Below, piece after piece: positions 36,419 to 46,643 of a DNA stretch of 64,000 nucleotides. The translations under genes and the position numbers were made by a program. Each line of letters begins with the position of its first letter. Within the stretch, counting starts at the first letter, position 1. The notes under the pieces were generated by a model. That model did not search any database, was not told the DNA's origin, and saw only the letters and a program-made list of their open reading frames with translations. The DNA lies in assembly GCF_001625215.2 (NCBI RefSeq), contig NC_030385.2, positions 44,727,598 through 44,791,597 of the forward strand, given 5' to 3'. This DNA is from Daucus carota subsp. sativus (taxonomy: Eukaryota > Streptophyta > Magnoliopsida > Apiales > Apiaceae).

Positions 36419-39183
36419 TTAGTTAGTTCTGTATAGAAACGAGAGATGTGGAATTTGTTGCAGATGGGAATCAAATGAACATATAATTGAGAATGTATTA
36501 TTGTCTTAGTTTTGTCTCGAATAAGCTGTCATATGCAGTACCAATATACTAAGCGGCCATGCTGGACAAATTCTAAATCTTTTTAAATTCCATGTTGAGC
36601 TCGTTTGTAATTTACTATACTCCGGCGGACATGTCGAATCTACAAATAAATAAAGAGTTCTGGATCTTTCATACAATTCCTTTGGTCAACTATGCTGCCT
36701 GTTCTTGTAAATTCCTTCAGAGGTAAATGATCATAGATCAGTAATACTATTGCAAGATCAGTAGCATAGTAACTGATGAGCATACAACTCAAGTCACGTT
36801 AAGTCATAGTAATTCACAATTTTAAGCTCAACCAAACGGCCTCTAAAAGGCACAAGGATTTAACAAGAACACACAATATTCTACCATGCACCAGTGGTTA
36901 TCAGAACTTTAGTAGAGCTCATACATAATTAGAAAAGTTAAATAGACGACTTGTTTTCTCAACAATATTGGTGCTTATTAGAAATCCACAGGTCTGTAAC
37001 ACTTATGTGTGGCTTTATAGCGCTTAGATTATGAATACGAGTTGAGTTCAATGGAGACCGACATTAAGTTAGAGATTCGGAGACCCTATATATAAGATTT
37101 CCAGAATACGAAAAATATATGGGCTAACTGTCTTATTATCCAGATATCTGACATCTGGGCCTTATTCTGACCTGTAAACCACAAAATTCGAAAAAGATTT
37201 GGGCTTGATAGTAATGAGGTGCTCCTTAATATCCAACTCTTTTGTTGTTTACTGAATCAAATTATTGAACAGAGTCCAAGTAATGGCAGCTCCTAATCAA
37301 ACCAACACATCATAGTCACAATAATTAAAGCAAACACTCAATCCATAGCTGCAATGGAGCAATCATATGATCACACAGTGTAAATGTATGCAAGCAATTA
37401 TACCACATGTGGTTGTGGTCCTAAGATGCAAAGTGTTTCCATAGGTGGATCGATGTCTAGGTCCCAATGTCGATCATAGCCCGGGGGCCTCGCGTCTGAT
37501 TAGCTAGTTGGTTGTAACTTGTAATGTCGTCCAAACCTTTCGTATAATTAGCCTTACATTGACGATTTTTAGTACTGGGGAACAGTTTAATGATTAGAGG
37601 TTGTTTAAAGCGAGTTTGGTCATTCGGATTGTGCTTTATGTAATTTGTGGCATCAATTCGAAAGGAACCTAACATGATCAAGTATGGGAACCAGCTGCTG
37701 CTTGTTTGCGATTCCAACACCAAGCACGTTTGGCGCTACGTGCAATAGCTAGCTTTCATTAATTTGTCAGGAACATGTGGTCGATTATGTACTGATACGC
37801 TATAAACAGATCCACCACACAATATGGTGAAACATGTATAATGAAAATGAGATAGAGTATGGCGCCACGAATTTAGTCATTGACAGATGATTTACTTGAT
37901 ACAAAATTTTAAGTAAGAGTCGGGATCGAGTCAATTTTGAAATCAGTGACTAATTTGATATATTTGAACCAAACGAGTGATGAGTGAACATACAGTGCAG
38001 CTCCCTGTATATGTACAGCAGCCGATGCGGATACTTCAGGGGGGTCTATTATTCCATCCTATAATTGCTTAAAGTCTAAGCGCTCTTAATCCATCAACTT
38101 CGTTTCCAGCTAAATACAATGAGCATTTAGACTGATTTTTATTGTGACAGATCATTTGGTACGTAATTAAGTATGGATGGGATCTTGTGAATCATCTAAT
38201 CAGCGCTTTAGTTTAAGCAATCGCTAACCATTAATTACCCAAGCAAACAGTTTATTTATTTGTTATCCTCGATAGAACTATAATTCTATGACTAATAAAG
38301 ATTATTGGTAGTTTAATCAATGAAAATGTCATTCGAGAAATGCTTTGATGGAATTTGAGTTTGTAGGGTATGGAGAAGAAAAATGGGGGTTTTGAGAGCG
38401 ATGGAAAAGGGGAATCACTTTTGTTAGGTTAAAGTGAGATCTTTCGACATGACAAATGGGGAGAAGTGTTCGGGGGAAGATGAGATGCATCTATGAATAC
38501 ATGCAAAGGCAAAAAAAATAAAACAAAATTCGAAAAAAATTCGGAGGTCTTTGCTCTTAAAAGTGTATTACCAGTTCTAAGACGAAGCTACTTACTGTAC
38601 AAATTATTATTTAAGAACAAATTACATATGTATTTCAGGTTTTCGAAGAGAGGTGTTTTTCGTAAAAACTGACGTAGACGGTATAATATATGGTATGGAA
38701 GTGGCGGGGCAAGAATCAGGAAGAAGAACATAAAGCAGTGAGAACTGATACCCCATGAATAGAAATGAGCAGGGAAGCACATGGAGATCCACCATTATTT
38801 CGCAATACTGTAGCACCCTTTTTACCTTTTGCTTGATGATAAACTCCACACAACATAACTAGTGGTCCGACCATTCTTATCCTTTCACTTATACGCCCAC
38901 TCTCGTCACTAAACTTGGTCACATCGCACCTAACTTTAGTAATCCCCCCTCAATTCTTTTCTCTTTTTCATCTCTAGCTTATACTCCTCTTCTAACTAAC
39001 AGCCTAGCTAGAGAGGTCACTACCAGGGCCAGCACGGTTCACGTGCCCTAGTCAAAATCGCTTTTTAACCCTAATTCATATACTTTAGGATACTATTCAC
39101 CAAATTTGTCCGTTTATAGTCAGGAACACCACGTTAAAGATTCCAAAAGCAACTCAACTAAAAGACTCTTTCTACACATTGTC
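36419..39183. other. Intergenic region between the divergent carboxylesterase and MIZ1-like genes
   Basis: The two genes point away from each other, so this 2.8-kb region holds both promoters. No supported gene lies in it; short ORFs near 37457-37723 and 38588-38922 match nothing I recognise. It contains a 24-nt piece resembling plastid 16S rRNA (37489-37512). Confidence 0.5.
37489..37512 (+). other. Short match to plastid 16S rRNA, possible plastid-DNA fragment
   Basis: The stretch CTCGCGTCTGATTAGCTAGT plus TGGT matches, from memory, a conserved segment of chloroplast 16S rRNA. The flanks do not continue the match, so this would be a very short nuclear plastid-DNA insert. It is not an rRNA gene. 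Confidence 0.35.
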
Positions 39184-39191
39184 TATAAATA
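39184..39191 (+). promoter_or_regulatory. TATA box of the MIZ1-like gene
   Basis: TATAAATA lies 81 bp before the start codon at 39272, the normal spacing for a plant core promoter with a leader of about 50 nt. The following sequence is C/A/T-rich with no upstream ATG seen. Confidence 0.7.
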
Positions 39192-39271
39192 CACATAATC
39201 CTTAATCACACAATCCATCTCCCTATTTCAAAAGAGATTCTTCGACATTTTATTTTATTTTACGTCACAAA

Positions 39272-39973
39272 ATGCCACCGGTGCATTCGACTCCCTTCCA
39301 CCAGATGGAAAACCCTGCCCTAATCTCACTTCTCCAGCACACCACCCGCGAAAAGAGATCATCCTCAAAAACCTCAGGAGGTATCTTCCGCATGTTCAAG
39401 CTCCTTCCGATGCTCACCACAGGCTGCAAAATGGTGGCCTTACTAGGCCGCCCCCGAAAAGCCCTCCTAACAGACCATGCATCCACCGGAACCCTCTTCG
39501 GATACCGAAAAGGCCGCGTCACCCTAGCCATCCAAGAGGACCCTCACCGCCTCCCCCTCTTCGTCATCGAGCTCCCCATGCTCACTAGCGTGTTCCACAA
39601 GGAAATGGCCTCGGACGTCGTCAGGCTCTCCCTCGAAAGCGAAACCAAGACTAAAAATAAAAAAGTTTTGGAAGAATTCGTGTGGGCGGTTTATTGTAAC
39701 GGGAGAAAATACGGGTATTCGATACGGAGGAAACAGATGAATGAGGATGAGATTCATGTGATGCAGCTGCTTAGAGGAGTGTCGATGGGAGCTGGAGTTC
39801 TTCCCGGGCCGGCGGATCAGAAGGAGAGCACGGCGGATGGGGAGTTGACGTACATTAGAGCGAGGTTTGATCGGAGAGTTGGGTCTAAGGATTCGGAGGC
39901 TTGGTATATGATTAATCCTGATGGTGCGAGTACGGGTCAAGAGTTGAGTATTTTCTTTGTACGGACGCGTTAG
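39272..39973 (+). CDS. MIZU-KUSSEI1-like protein, DUF617 (233 aa, single exon)
   Basis: Plant-specific DUF617 family, named for Arabidopsis MIZ1, needed for root hydrotropism. Residues 1-60 are variable; the DUF617 domain covers about 65-232. Family segments visible: GTLFGYRKGRVTLAIQEDP, LPLFVIELPMLTSVFHKEM, a WAVYCNGRKYGYSIRR block, the VMQLLRGVSMGAGVLP segment, LTYIRARFDRRVGSKDSEAW and the C-terminal DGASTGQELSIFFVRTR. Full length, no intron, as is usual in the family. Codon use changes along the gene: the first ~380 nt favour C-ending codons, the rest A/T/G-ending ones, a 5' GC gradient. A TATA box lies at 39184. The ORF on the opposite strand is a shadow. Which paralogue this is cannot be told. 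Confidence 0.92.
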   Translation: MPPVHSTPFHQMENPALISLLQHTTREKRSSSKTSGGIFRMFKLLPMLTTGCKMVALLGRPRKALLTDHASTGTLFGYRKGRVTLAIQEDPHRLPLFVIELPMLTSVFHKEMASDVVRLSLESETKTKNKKVLEEFVWAVYCNGRKYGYSIRRKQMNEDEIHVMQLLRGVSMGAGVLPGPADQKESTADGELTYIRARFDRRVGSKDSEAWYMINPDGASTGQELSIFFVRTR

Positions 39974-40714
39974 ATTTGGTTGTTTTTTTTTTTGGGGTTT
40001 GGAGGTTTTATGTAAGGTGTATTTGCATGATCATGATCATAGAGCTAGGTTATACGGAAGAGCTTGTGCAATGTTGGATACATTAATACGATAATAATGT
40101 AATTGGTTAGTTCCTGATTTTCTTGGACTATGCCGTATGGGTGTAAATATGCTGATTACGAATTTTAAAAACCATATAGAAGTTTCCTCCCCCTCAGGCA
40201 GTAGGCCGTAGGGTGTCAATTATCCCAACCAAACACAATATTAAGGTCGAGACGCGGGCTCAGACCAAAAACCAAGTGCGATGTGTCCCAAAGCCCGGGA
40301 TCGTAAATGGTCTTTTTGGTTCTTGAATCGTCACCGTCTCTCTCAGGACAACATACATTTGATCGGAATCATGAAGAAATAATTATAAGAAATTTGGCGA
40401 AGCTAAAAATTACAAACTATCATATTGGTAAGGAAATGGACACGGTAATAACATTTTTATTTAAGAATTAAAAGAAGATAAATTCTGTGTTGTTTCTCTA
40501 GTTTTAAATGTTTGATTCGAGTGAATCAGACCTTGCATGACGAAAATCTGAAGTTATAAAATGATTTGCATTTGTTGGGTAATAACCCGAATGGCCGAAT
40601 CTGTGTATAGGTAGAGTCATGTAGATTTATATTCCACCGGCCCACGGTCGATCCAGTACTTTGAAAGTACGGTGGATAATCGAGGCCCAGTAAAAAATGA
40701 CAATAACAGGCCAA
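39974..40714. other. 3' region of the MIZ1-like gene
   Basis: 3' untranslated region and AT-rich spacer with no supported gene. Confidence 0.4.
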
Positions 40715-41440
40715 CCAGTGTTCGCGGTGCGGGCGGTGCAATTTTCTCTTAAAACCGCGAACCAACCCGCGCATGCAGTTTGTGAAAATTCGTAAACCGG
40801 AACCGCACCACGTAATATAAAAATCACGTAAACCACACCATAAAATTGCTGTGCGATTCATGCGCTTTGTGTGATTTATACATTCAAACAAATTATACTT
40901 TTGAATGAAAATATAAATATAATTTTAATCTATATGTATTTAAAAATAATGTTCATAATATATATACACACACGAATTTAGCTTACGATACTCATCGAAA
41001 TAAATATAAACTAAGATACATGACAATGATGAAAAATTTTCAACACTAACAAATTATTTTATTAAAAACAAATATAATTATAATATTTAATTTGTCGTCT
41101 TAGAACTAACCTTAATTTATATTATAAATTTATTAAAATTAAGTTAAGTAACTTGAACATATATAACACACATAGGAAATAACACCGTAACAAAAAATTT
41201 ATCTATATAATATAAATATTTATAATTATATATTATATAATTTTAATATTAGAAAATAGCGGTGTGGTGCGGTTTGAACCGCGCATGTATAATTTCAAAC
41301 CGCAACTCGCACCGCACCGCGCGGTTTGTTAAAATTTCAACCCGCGACCGTACCACGGAAAAAAAACCGCATTTTGCAGTGTGGTGCGGACGGTTTATGT
41401 GGTGTGCGCAGTGCACGGTTAGATGAACACCCCTGCCAAC
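40715..41440. mobile_element. Dispersed repeat with GC-rich inverted ends, probably hAT-type
   Basis: GC-rich, CpG-containing blocks (40720-40870, GTGCGGGCGGTGC, CCGCGAACC; and 41260-41440, GGTGTGGTGCGGTTTGAACC, GCACCGCACCGCGCGG) face each other around an AT-rich core. The right end complement reads GGCAGGGGTGTTCATCTAAC, similar to termini of common plant hAT MITEs. The left end and target duplication are unclear, so limits are approximate. Confidence 0.5.
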
Positions 41441-41636
41441 CACCGCATTATGTTCATAATTAGGTAGGCATACCTGATGACCGATCCCCTTCAATATTAT
41501 TTTTTCATCTGAAATTAATTTTTGGACGTAACACCTAAAACCTACATTTTTATTTGCATTCTAAAATTTTGATTATAAAATCTACACGTTTAGTAGGGTA
41601 TAACTGAGTTGGATAAAGCATGAGTTATTAAATACA

Positions 41637-41822
41637 CTAGCCTTTAACCCGTGCTTTGCACGGGCGGATATATTGTTCGTAATTTATTATTTATAATTTA
41701 AATTTTAAAATCATTTTATTAGTATTTTAGTATTAATGGATTGAATTTTAATTAAATTATATTATTCAACTAACTATATTTTCTCCCGATTACTTGAAAA
41801 TGGACAAATCCATATATATATA

Positions 41823-41896
<74 letters not shown>

Positions 41897-42137
41897 TGGA
41901 TTTTAGTACATTTAATCCGAATTTAGTACATGTAGATTTAAAAATAAAAATAAATCAAAAAATTCAAATCTTTTCCAAACATAGTCGATCGTGTAATACC
42001 TTTGAAAAATTCAGTAATCTAATCAATCGAATTCCAACGTAATTTTGTAATTTTAGTTTTTTTGACAACAATAACTTTTAAGATTAGAGTTAGAAAGAGT
42101 TATGTAATGGTTCGTGTTTATATTGAAATAGAACACA
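41637..42137 (-). mobile_element. Helitron 3' end, minus orientation (fragment)
   Basis: Read on the minus strand, the sequence ends with a perfect 7-bp hairpin CCCGTGC-AAA-GCACGGG (plus 41648-41664), then TTAAAGG and CTAG (plus 41637-41640), followed by T. That is the Helitron 3' signature: hairpin, short spacer, CTRR, T. The 5' part is not found; the sequence runs up to the start of the next Helitron-like element. Its right portion resembles the 40-bp repeats at 16231-16350. Confidence 0.55.
41812..41898 (+). repeat. (TA)n / (TATG)n microsatellite
   Basis: TA repeats passing into TATG repeats, giving a Tyr/Ile-rich spurious ORF. Located in the minus-strand Helitron fragment. Confidence 0.95.
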
Positions 42138-43084
42138 TCAATATATATATATATAAAGGAGGATGCGAGTGTCTCTAGAATTGTTCGATTTAGTCTTCTA
42201 ATTTTTCTTAAATTTCGGAGAGAAAATATAATTATAATTCAAAAAATAAGGTTCAAGAATTCTAAAAGTAATACAACTCTTTTCTTATTGAATTCTAAAG
42301 ATGATACAATTCTTTTTCTTTTTATTTAGTATTTCATATTAAATTCTAAAGATGATACAATTCTTTTCTTATTTAGTAATCCTAAAAAAAATAGGATTAT
42401 ATTTAAAAATCAGGTTCAAGGATTCCAAAGGTTAATACAATTCTTTTCTCTTTGGATTCAAAAGGTAATACAATTTTGTTCTTACTTAAGAATCCTAAAA
42501 TGAGTAGGATTATATTTATTTAAACTAACAATCATAGATAAAATACAATTTATAGTTAGGATTTGTAGGGTAATACGTACGATTTTTATTTTCGATTTAG
42601 TCTTAAAATTTTATTTTAAATTTCGTATAGAAAATAAAGGATTGTAAAGATATTAATCATTAAAAAAACTAATAGCAAAAAAATTAGGTACATAAAAGAA
42701 TAATAATTTTTAACTAATAAATAGGAATCGTAAAATAAAAATAATTAACAAAAAAAACAGGATATATAAAATAAGAATCATATATTGATTTTATAATAAT
42801 GTAAATGATTCATGATTAGTATTGTGTTTGACGGGCACGGGAGGCGGCCCAAACTAATTTTTATTTAAATAATAATAATTTTTCTATCAGTATTATGTTT
42901 GACGGGAAATTGGCTAATATAAGTTTTATCTATGTTATAATATTTTTTTGTTAAAACCGCGGTTCAAAATAATTACAAAAAAAATTGGATATATAAAATA
43001 GAAATCATATATTGATTTTATAATAATGTAAATGATTCTTGATTAGTATTGTGTTTGATACCGGAGGCGGCCCAAACTAATTTT

Positions 43085-44287
43085 TGAAATTACACACCTA
43101 GAGGGGGGGTGAATAGGTGTTATGGCTAATATGACCGATTTTTAATGTTACCGAATAGTTATACTGTCACAGACAGCTTGCTGTTAATTTCAGAGTAAAC
43201 AGTCAGCTAGCTAACAATGCAGATGCAATGCAAAACAGATATAATCAGTAAGCTAGCAACACAGAGAATTTTAGCTAGGTTCGACCCCTAACCCTAATGG
43301 TCTACGTCCTGGTCCCCTACCAACTGGTAAGAGATTATATTATTAATCAAATAGTGTCAACGATTACAATGATTCAATAATATAACTCCCTTTATCCCTT
43401 GTTCCTGTTATCAGCTTGCTGAAACCCCTGAACCACGAACCAAAAGCTCTCCAAGACCTATACTTCCCAAGTATACTCTTCTAGCTAACTAGTCCCCTTG
43501 TTCCCTTGTTTCACAAGCTCGATACACAGCAACAAACCTTTACACTTTGAACAATACAATGTAAATGTAATACAACCGAAACTATGAACTCAATATAGAT
43601 ATATAAACGAATATAAGTACTAGAGCTCAAGTAAAGATTTTGCAATGTAAGTGTGTTGTATTTCAGAAGCTTGATGTGTGTTCTCCTTCTCTACTCAAAA
43701 TAGAAACCACACTCAAGTTTATATATCATTATCCCAAACGGTCATAACTCAACAAACTATCCAACGTTCTCGGTTCAACAACCTCACGTTTAATTTGCTT
43801 GAATAATGAACGTTTGAATAATGTTATCTTTACTGAGTAAGAGCTGAAAGACGTTTGAAACAACTCAGTAAACGTTTATTTATAAAACCATAATTTGAAA
43901 TCAAATAGGAGTAGTTTTAGATAAGATCAAGTAAGAGATAAAAACTCCTATAAGTTAGGAAATCGTTTTTGTTTGAAATTCTGATTTAAAACTGAGCTCT
44001 AATATTTATATAAGTCATATATAAATATTAAAGTCCTTACAAATCGATTCCTAATAAATCTCCTTGCTTTCCGACTTCAATCCTTATCCAGTTGTTATTC
44101 TGTTCTCGCTGTAAGCTAGCTGATAAGCCTGAATGACAACCTGTAAGCTTGCTGACAGTTGAACATGACACTGAAACTTATCAAGCTGTTAGCACATGCA
44201 TATATTACTTTGATAGCTCGCTAACAAGCACCAGTTTTATGCTATTAGCTTGCTGGCAGTGTGATCATCAAAACACTAAGAGTATCA
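43085..44287 (-). repeat. 3' LTR of the Sirevirus
   Basis: 1203 bp. On the plus strand it starts TGAAATTACACACC and ends AAGAGTATCA (TG...CA). Contains two exact CAGCTTGCTG words (43174, 43412) and two variants (about 44144 and 44247). Confidence 0.95.
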
Positions 44288-44705
44288 ATCTCCCCCTTTT
44301 TGATGATTACACCATATTTAGGAAAAGTATTAAAACTCCCCCTGAATACAGCAATCTAATATCATTAAACTTAACATATATAACAGTTCAACACTTAAAC
44401 AGATATAGAACATATGTCATTCTACTATGCAAAGCACATATATTATGCAAACAGATATCAACCAAACCAAGTACTTGCATAAATAGATAGATAATCTAAT
44501 AATCTGACCAGGATAAACCACCTGGATACAGATAAATATCCAAAACAAATCCTAACCAGGATAAACCACCTGGTAACCAACAAAATTCAAACCAACTTAA
44601 CAACTTAGTCTTTAAAACAAAACAACCAAACATAGGGCCAATAGAGTACTTAAACATTTAAGCACACAAGTTTTATTATTAATTCCTAAATTATCTCCCC
44701 CTTAA
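44288..44705 (-). promoter_or_regulatory. Polypurine tract region of the Sirevirus
   Basis: The primary tract on the minus strand, AAAAAGGGGGAGAT, abuts the 3' LTR (plus 44288-44301). Two further purine runs with GGGGGA cores occur at plus 44334-44343 and 44693-44705. Repeated polypurine tracts have been reported as a Sirevirus trait. The rest of this 3' untranslated stretch has no ORF. Confidence 0.75.
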
Positions 44706-44725
44706 TCATTAAAAAGGTTAGAAAT

Positions 44726-46156
44726 TTAGGTCTCCCCATCATCCTTGTCAGACTTCTCCTGTGGAAACTTCTTCTCGAGCTCCGCAGCAATACGATTCTG
44801 CTCCATCATCAAGTTTCCAGCATCAGCATAAATAGAATCAGTACCTGCAGCCTCCTTAAGAACATCCATGGCAGTACGTGGCCTAGGACTGTCAGTACCA
44901 TCCTCAGTAGAAGTAAATGTGAATTTGACATCTGAAGATCCGCAAGACCCAAACATCCTCTTGCGTAACTCATACTGAAGACTCCCAGAGCTGCACTTCT
45001 CGGGTGAGTTCCCTGTCTTTCCTCCAAAGACTATATCCTTCCAAAAATCAAACTGGTTTGACAACTCTTGCATTTGTTCAGAGAGTTGTTTTTGACCATC
45101 TACCAACTGCTTGTGATTTGCTCGCAGTTCCTCCATATAATCCAAAATCTCCTTTGCAGAAATGCCCAAATCAACACCAGCAGTATTAGATTGAACTGGA
45201 GGTGTAGGTAACACAGGAACCTCAACAGCTAACAAAGTACCATCCTTTTCAAGCTTCAAATTTGATTGAGTTAAACACTTAAGATCCAAAAACTCCTTTG
45301 CCTGGACACTCTCAGCCCCATCGCAGTTAACTCCAAACCACTCAAACACCCTAGTAAGTAGCAACCCATATGGAAGTCCAGCTGATGACTTCCCATCCAC
45401 AACACTCATCATAGTTTTCAAAACCAAATCAGCCATATCAAATTGCTTCCCAGACAGCAACATAGAAACAATTACCATATCTTGTGCAGACAGATTAGAA
45501 CGAGTACCCATCCTAGGACTCACATTCTCAATAGAAACTTTAAACAGTGCATGAGCAAGTGGAATAATAGTGGTAGTAGACGGATAAGTGATATCAGCAG
45601 CACACTCTAAGCCCGTAATCAAAGTAAACTGCTCCTTTCCAGATAAACCCTCAACATCCTTAAAACCTCGTTTAGTAAAAATAGACACAGGGGAGGGAGG
45701 AGTTTTCAAGATAGCATTCAAAAACAGAGGTGATAATGTAATCTTAGTATCATTGACGAAAGACACTACTTGACCCGATTCCATTTCAATTAAATTCCCA
45801 TAAAATTCCCGAACAAGAGATGGAAAACAGACTCTTGGTAAATCCACAAGAAAGGATTCAAAACCGAGTGCAGAAAATAACTTAACCACACCGCAAGAAT
45901 GAAAGGCCTTACCAGACAAGGGTTTCCCCAAGATGACCTTTCGACTAGCAAAATCAGAACCCTCACCCTTCTCTTCAGACTTCACTCGCTTCTTCCCAGA
46001 TTTGTCGAGACCAGACCGCAAAACCCCTGATTGTTCATCGCCGCTTTCGACATCGACCGGCGCCACAATCTCCTCAAGATCATCTTCATCAATCAAAGCC
46101 CTTTTCTTGGAAATAGGAGTGTGACTCTTGATATTTGCTCGCGTCTTCATCCTCAT
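44726..46156 (-). CDS. Sirevirus envelope-like ORF (third ORF, 476 aa from the preferred start)
   Basis: Lies downstream of pol and before the polypurine region, on the same strand, where Sireviruses of the envelope-bearing group carry an extra ORF. Its function is unknown and homology to true envelope proteins is doubtful. The frame is open up to 46489, but the first 111 residues are AT-rich and hydrophobic without the flavour of coding sequence; the ATG at 46156 opens a basic N-terminus (KTRANIKS) followed by an acidic block. The middle 200 residues contain FHSCGVVKLFSALGFESFL and LVREFYGNL, like the plant transposon protein domain found in such ORFs. Residues near 345-380 form a likely coiled coil (KQLVDGQKQLSEQMQEL). 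I see no clear C-terminal membrane anchor. Intact, with no frameshift. Confidence 0.75.
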   Translation of the reverse strand: MRMKTRANIKSHTPISKKRALIDEDDLEEIVAPVDVESGDEQSGVLRSGLDKSGKKRVKSEEKGEGSDFASRKVILGKPLSGKAFHSCGVVKLFSALGFESFLVDLPRVCFPSLVREFYGNLIEMESGQVVSFVNDTKITLSPLFLNAILKTPPSPVSIFTKRGFKDVEGLSGKEQFTLITGLECAADITYPSTTTIIPLAHALFKVSIENVSPRMGTRSNLSAQDMVIVSMLLSGKQFDMADLVLKTMMSVVDGKSSAGLPYGLLLTRVFEWFGVNCDGAESVQAKEFLDLKCLTQSNLKLEKDGTLLAVEVPVLPTPPVQSNTAGVDLGISAKEILDYMEELRANHKQLVDGQKQLSEQMQELSNQFDFWKDIVFGGKTGNSPEKCSSGSLQYELRKRMFGSCGSSDVKFTFTSTEDGTDSPRPRTAMDVLKEAAGTDSIYADAGNLMMEQNRIAAELEKKFPQEKSDKDDGET

Positions 46157-46643
46157 GGCAACTCGAGCTCCAATCGTAGCAATGGCGAAGAATGTGTATC
46201 GGTTGAAGAAGAATGATGAAACCCTAGGTTCGGGGGCGCTTTTAAAGAAGAAGTGATAAAGACTCGGAGAAAGGATAGACTTTAAAACCTTTTGAATCAT
46301 TATCGGGGGATTTATTTTAGGAATTTTATTAACGAAACCGACTTTATTTAAATATTGCATCGTGAAATAATTAAGATCAAATCTAATAACAAATCTAATC
46401 TCAGTGCCACTTATATAGCAACGGATAAAATTTTGAATTCTAAAACACCAACCATAAATCACATAGATTAGCACAAAATCACGTAACAATATTCAGCACA
46501 TAAAATCATGTTAATCTTCACATAACGGATAGTGAATTTATGAAGTGAAATTAACAAGAAACACTTGAAATGACCAGCATGCAAAAATATTTAATAATAT
46601 GTAAAGTACAAAGAGTAAGCTGATAGTACCCGGATCAAGCTTA

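Noticed and set aside
39524..39940. 138-aa ORF antisense to the MIZ1-like gene
   Set aside because: Shadow of the GC-rich DUF617 coding sequence.
41794..42042. 82-aa ORF starting with Tyr/Ile repeats
   Set aside because: Translation of the TA/TATG microsatellite.
44149..44490. 113-aa ORF, with its copy at 52985
   Set aside because: Lies in the Sirevirus LTR and differs between the LTRs only because the flanks differ; not a gene.
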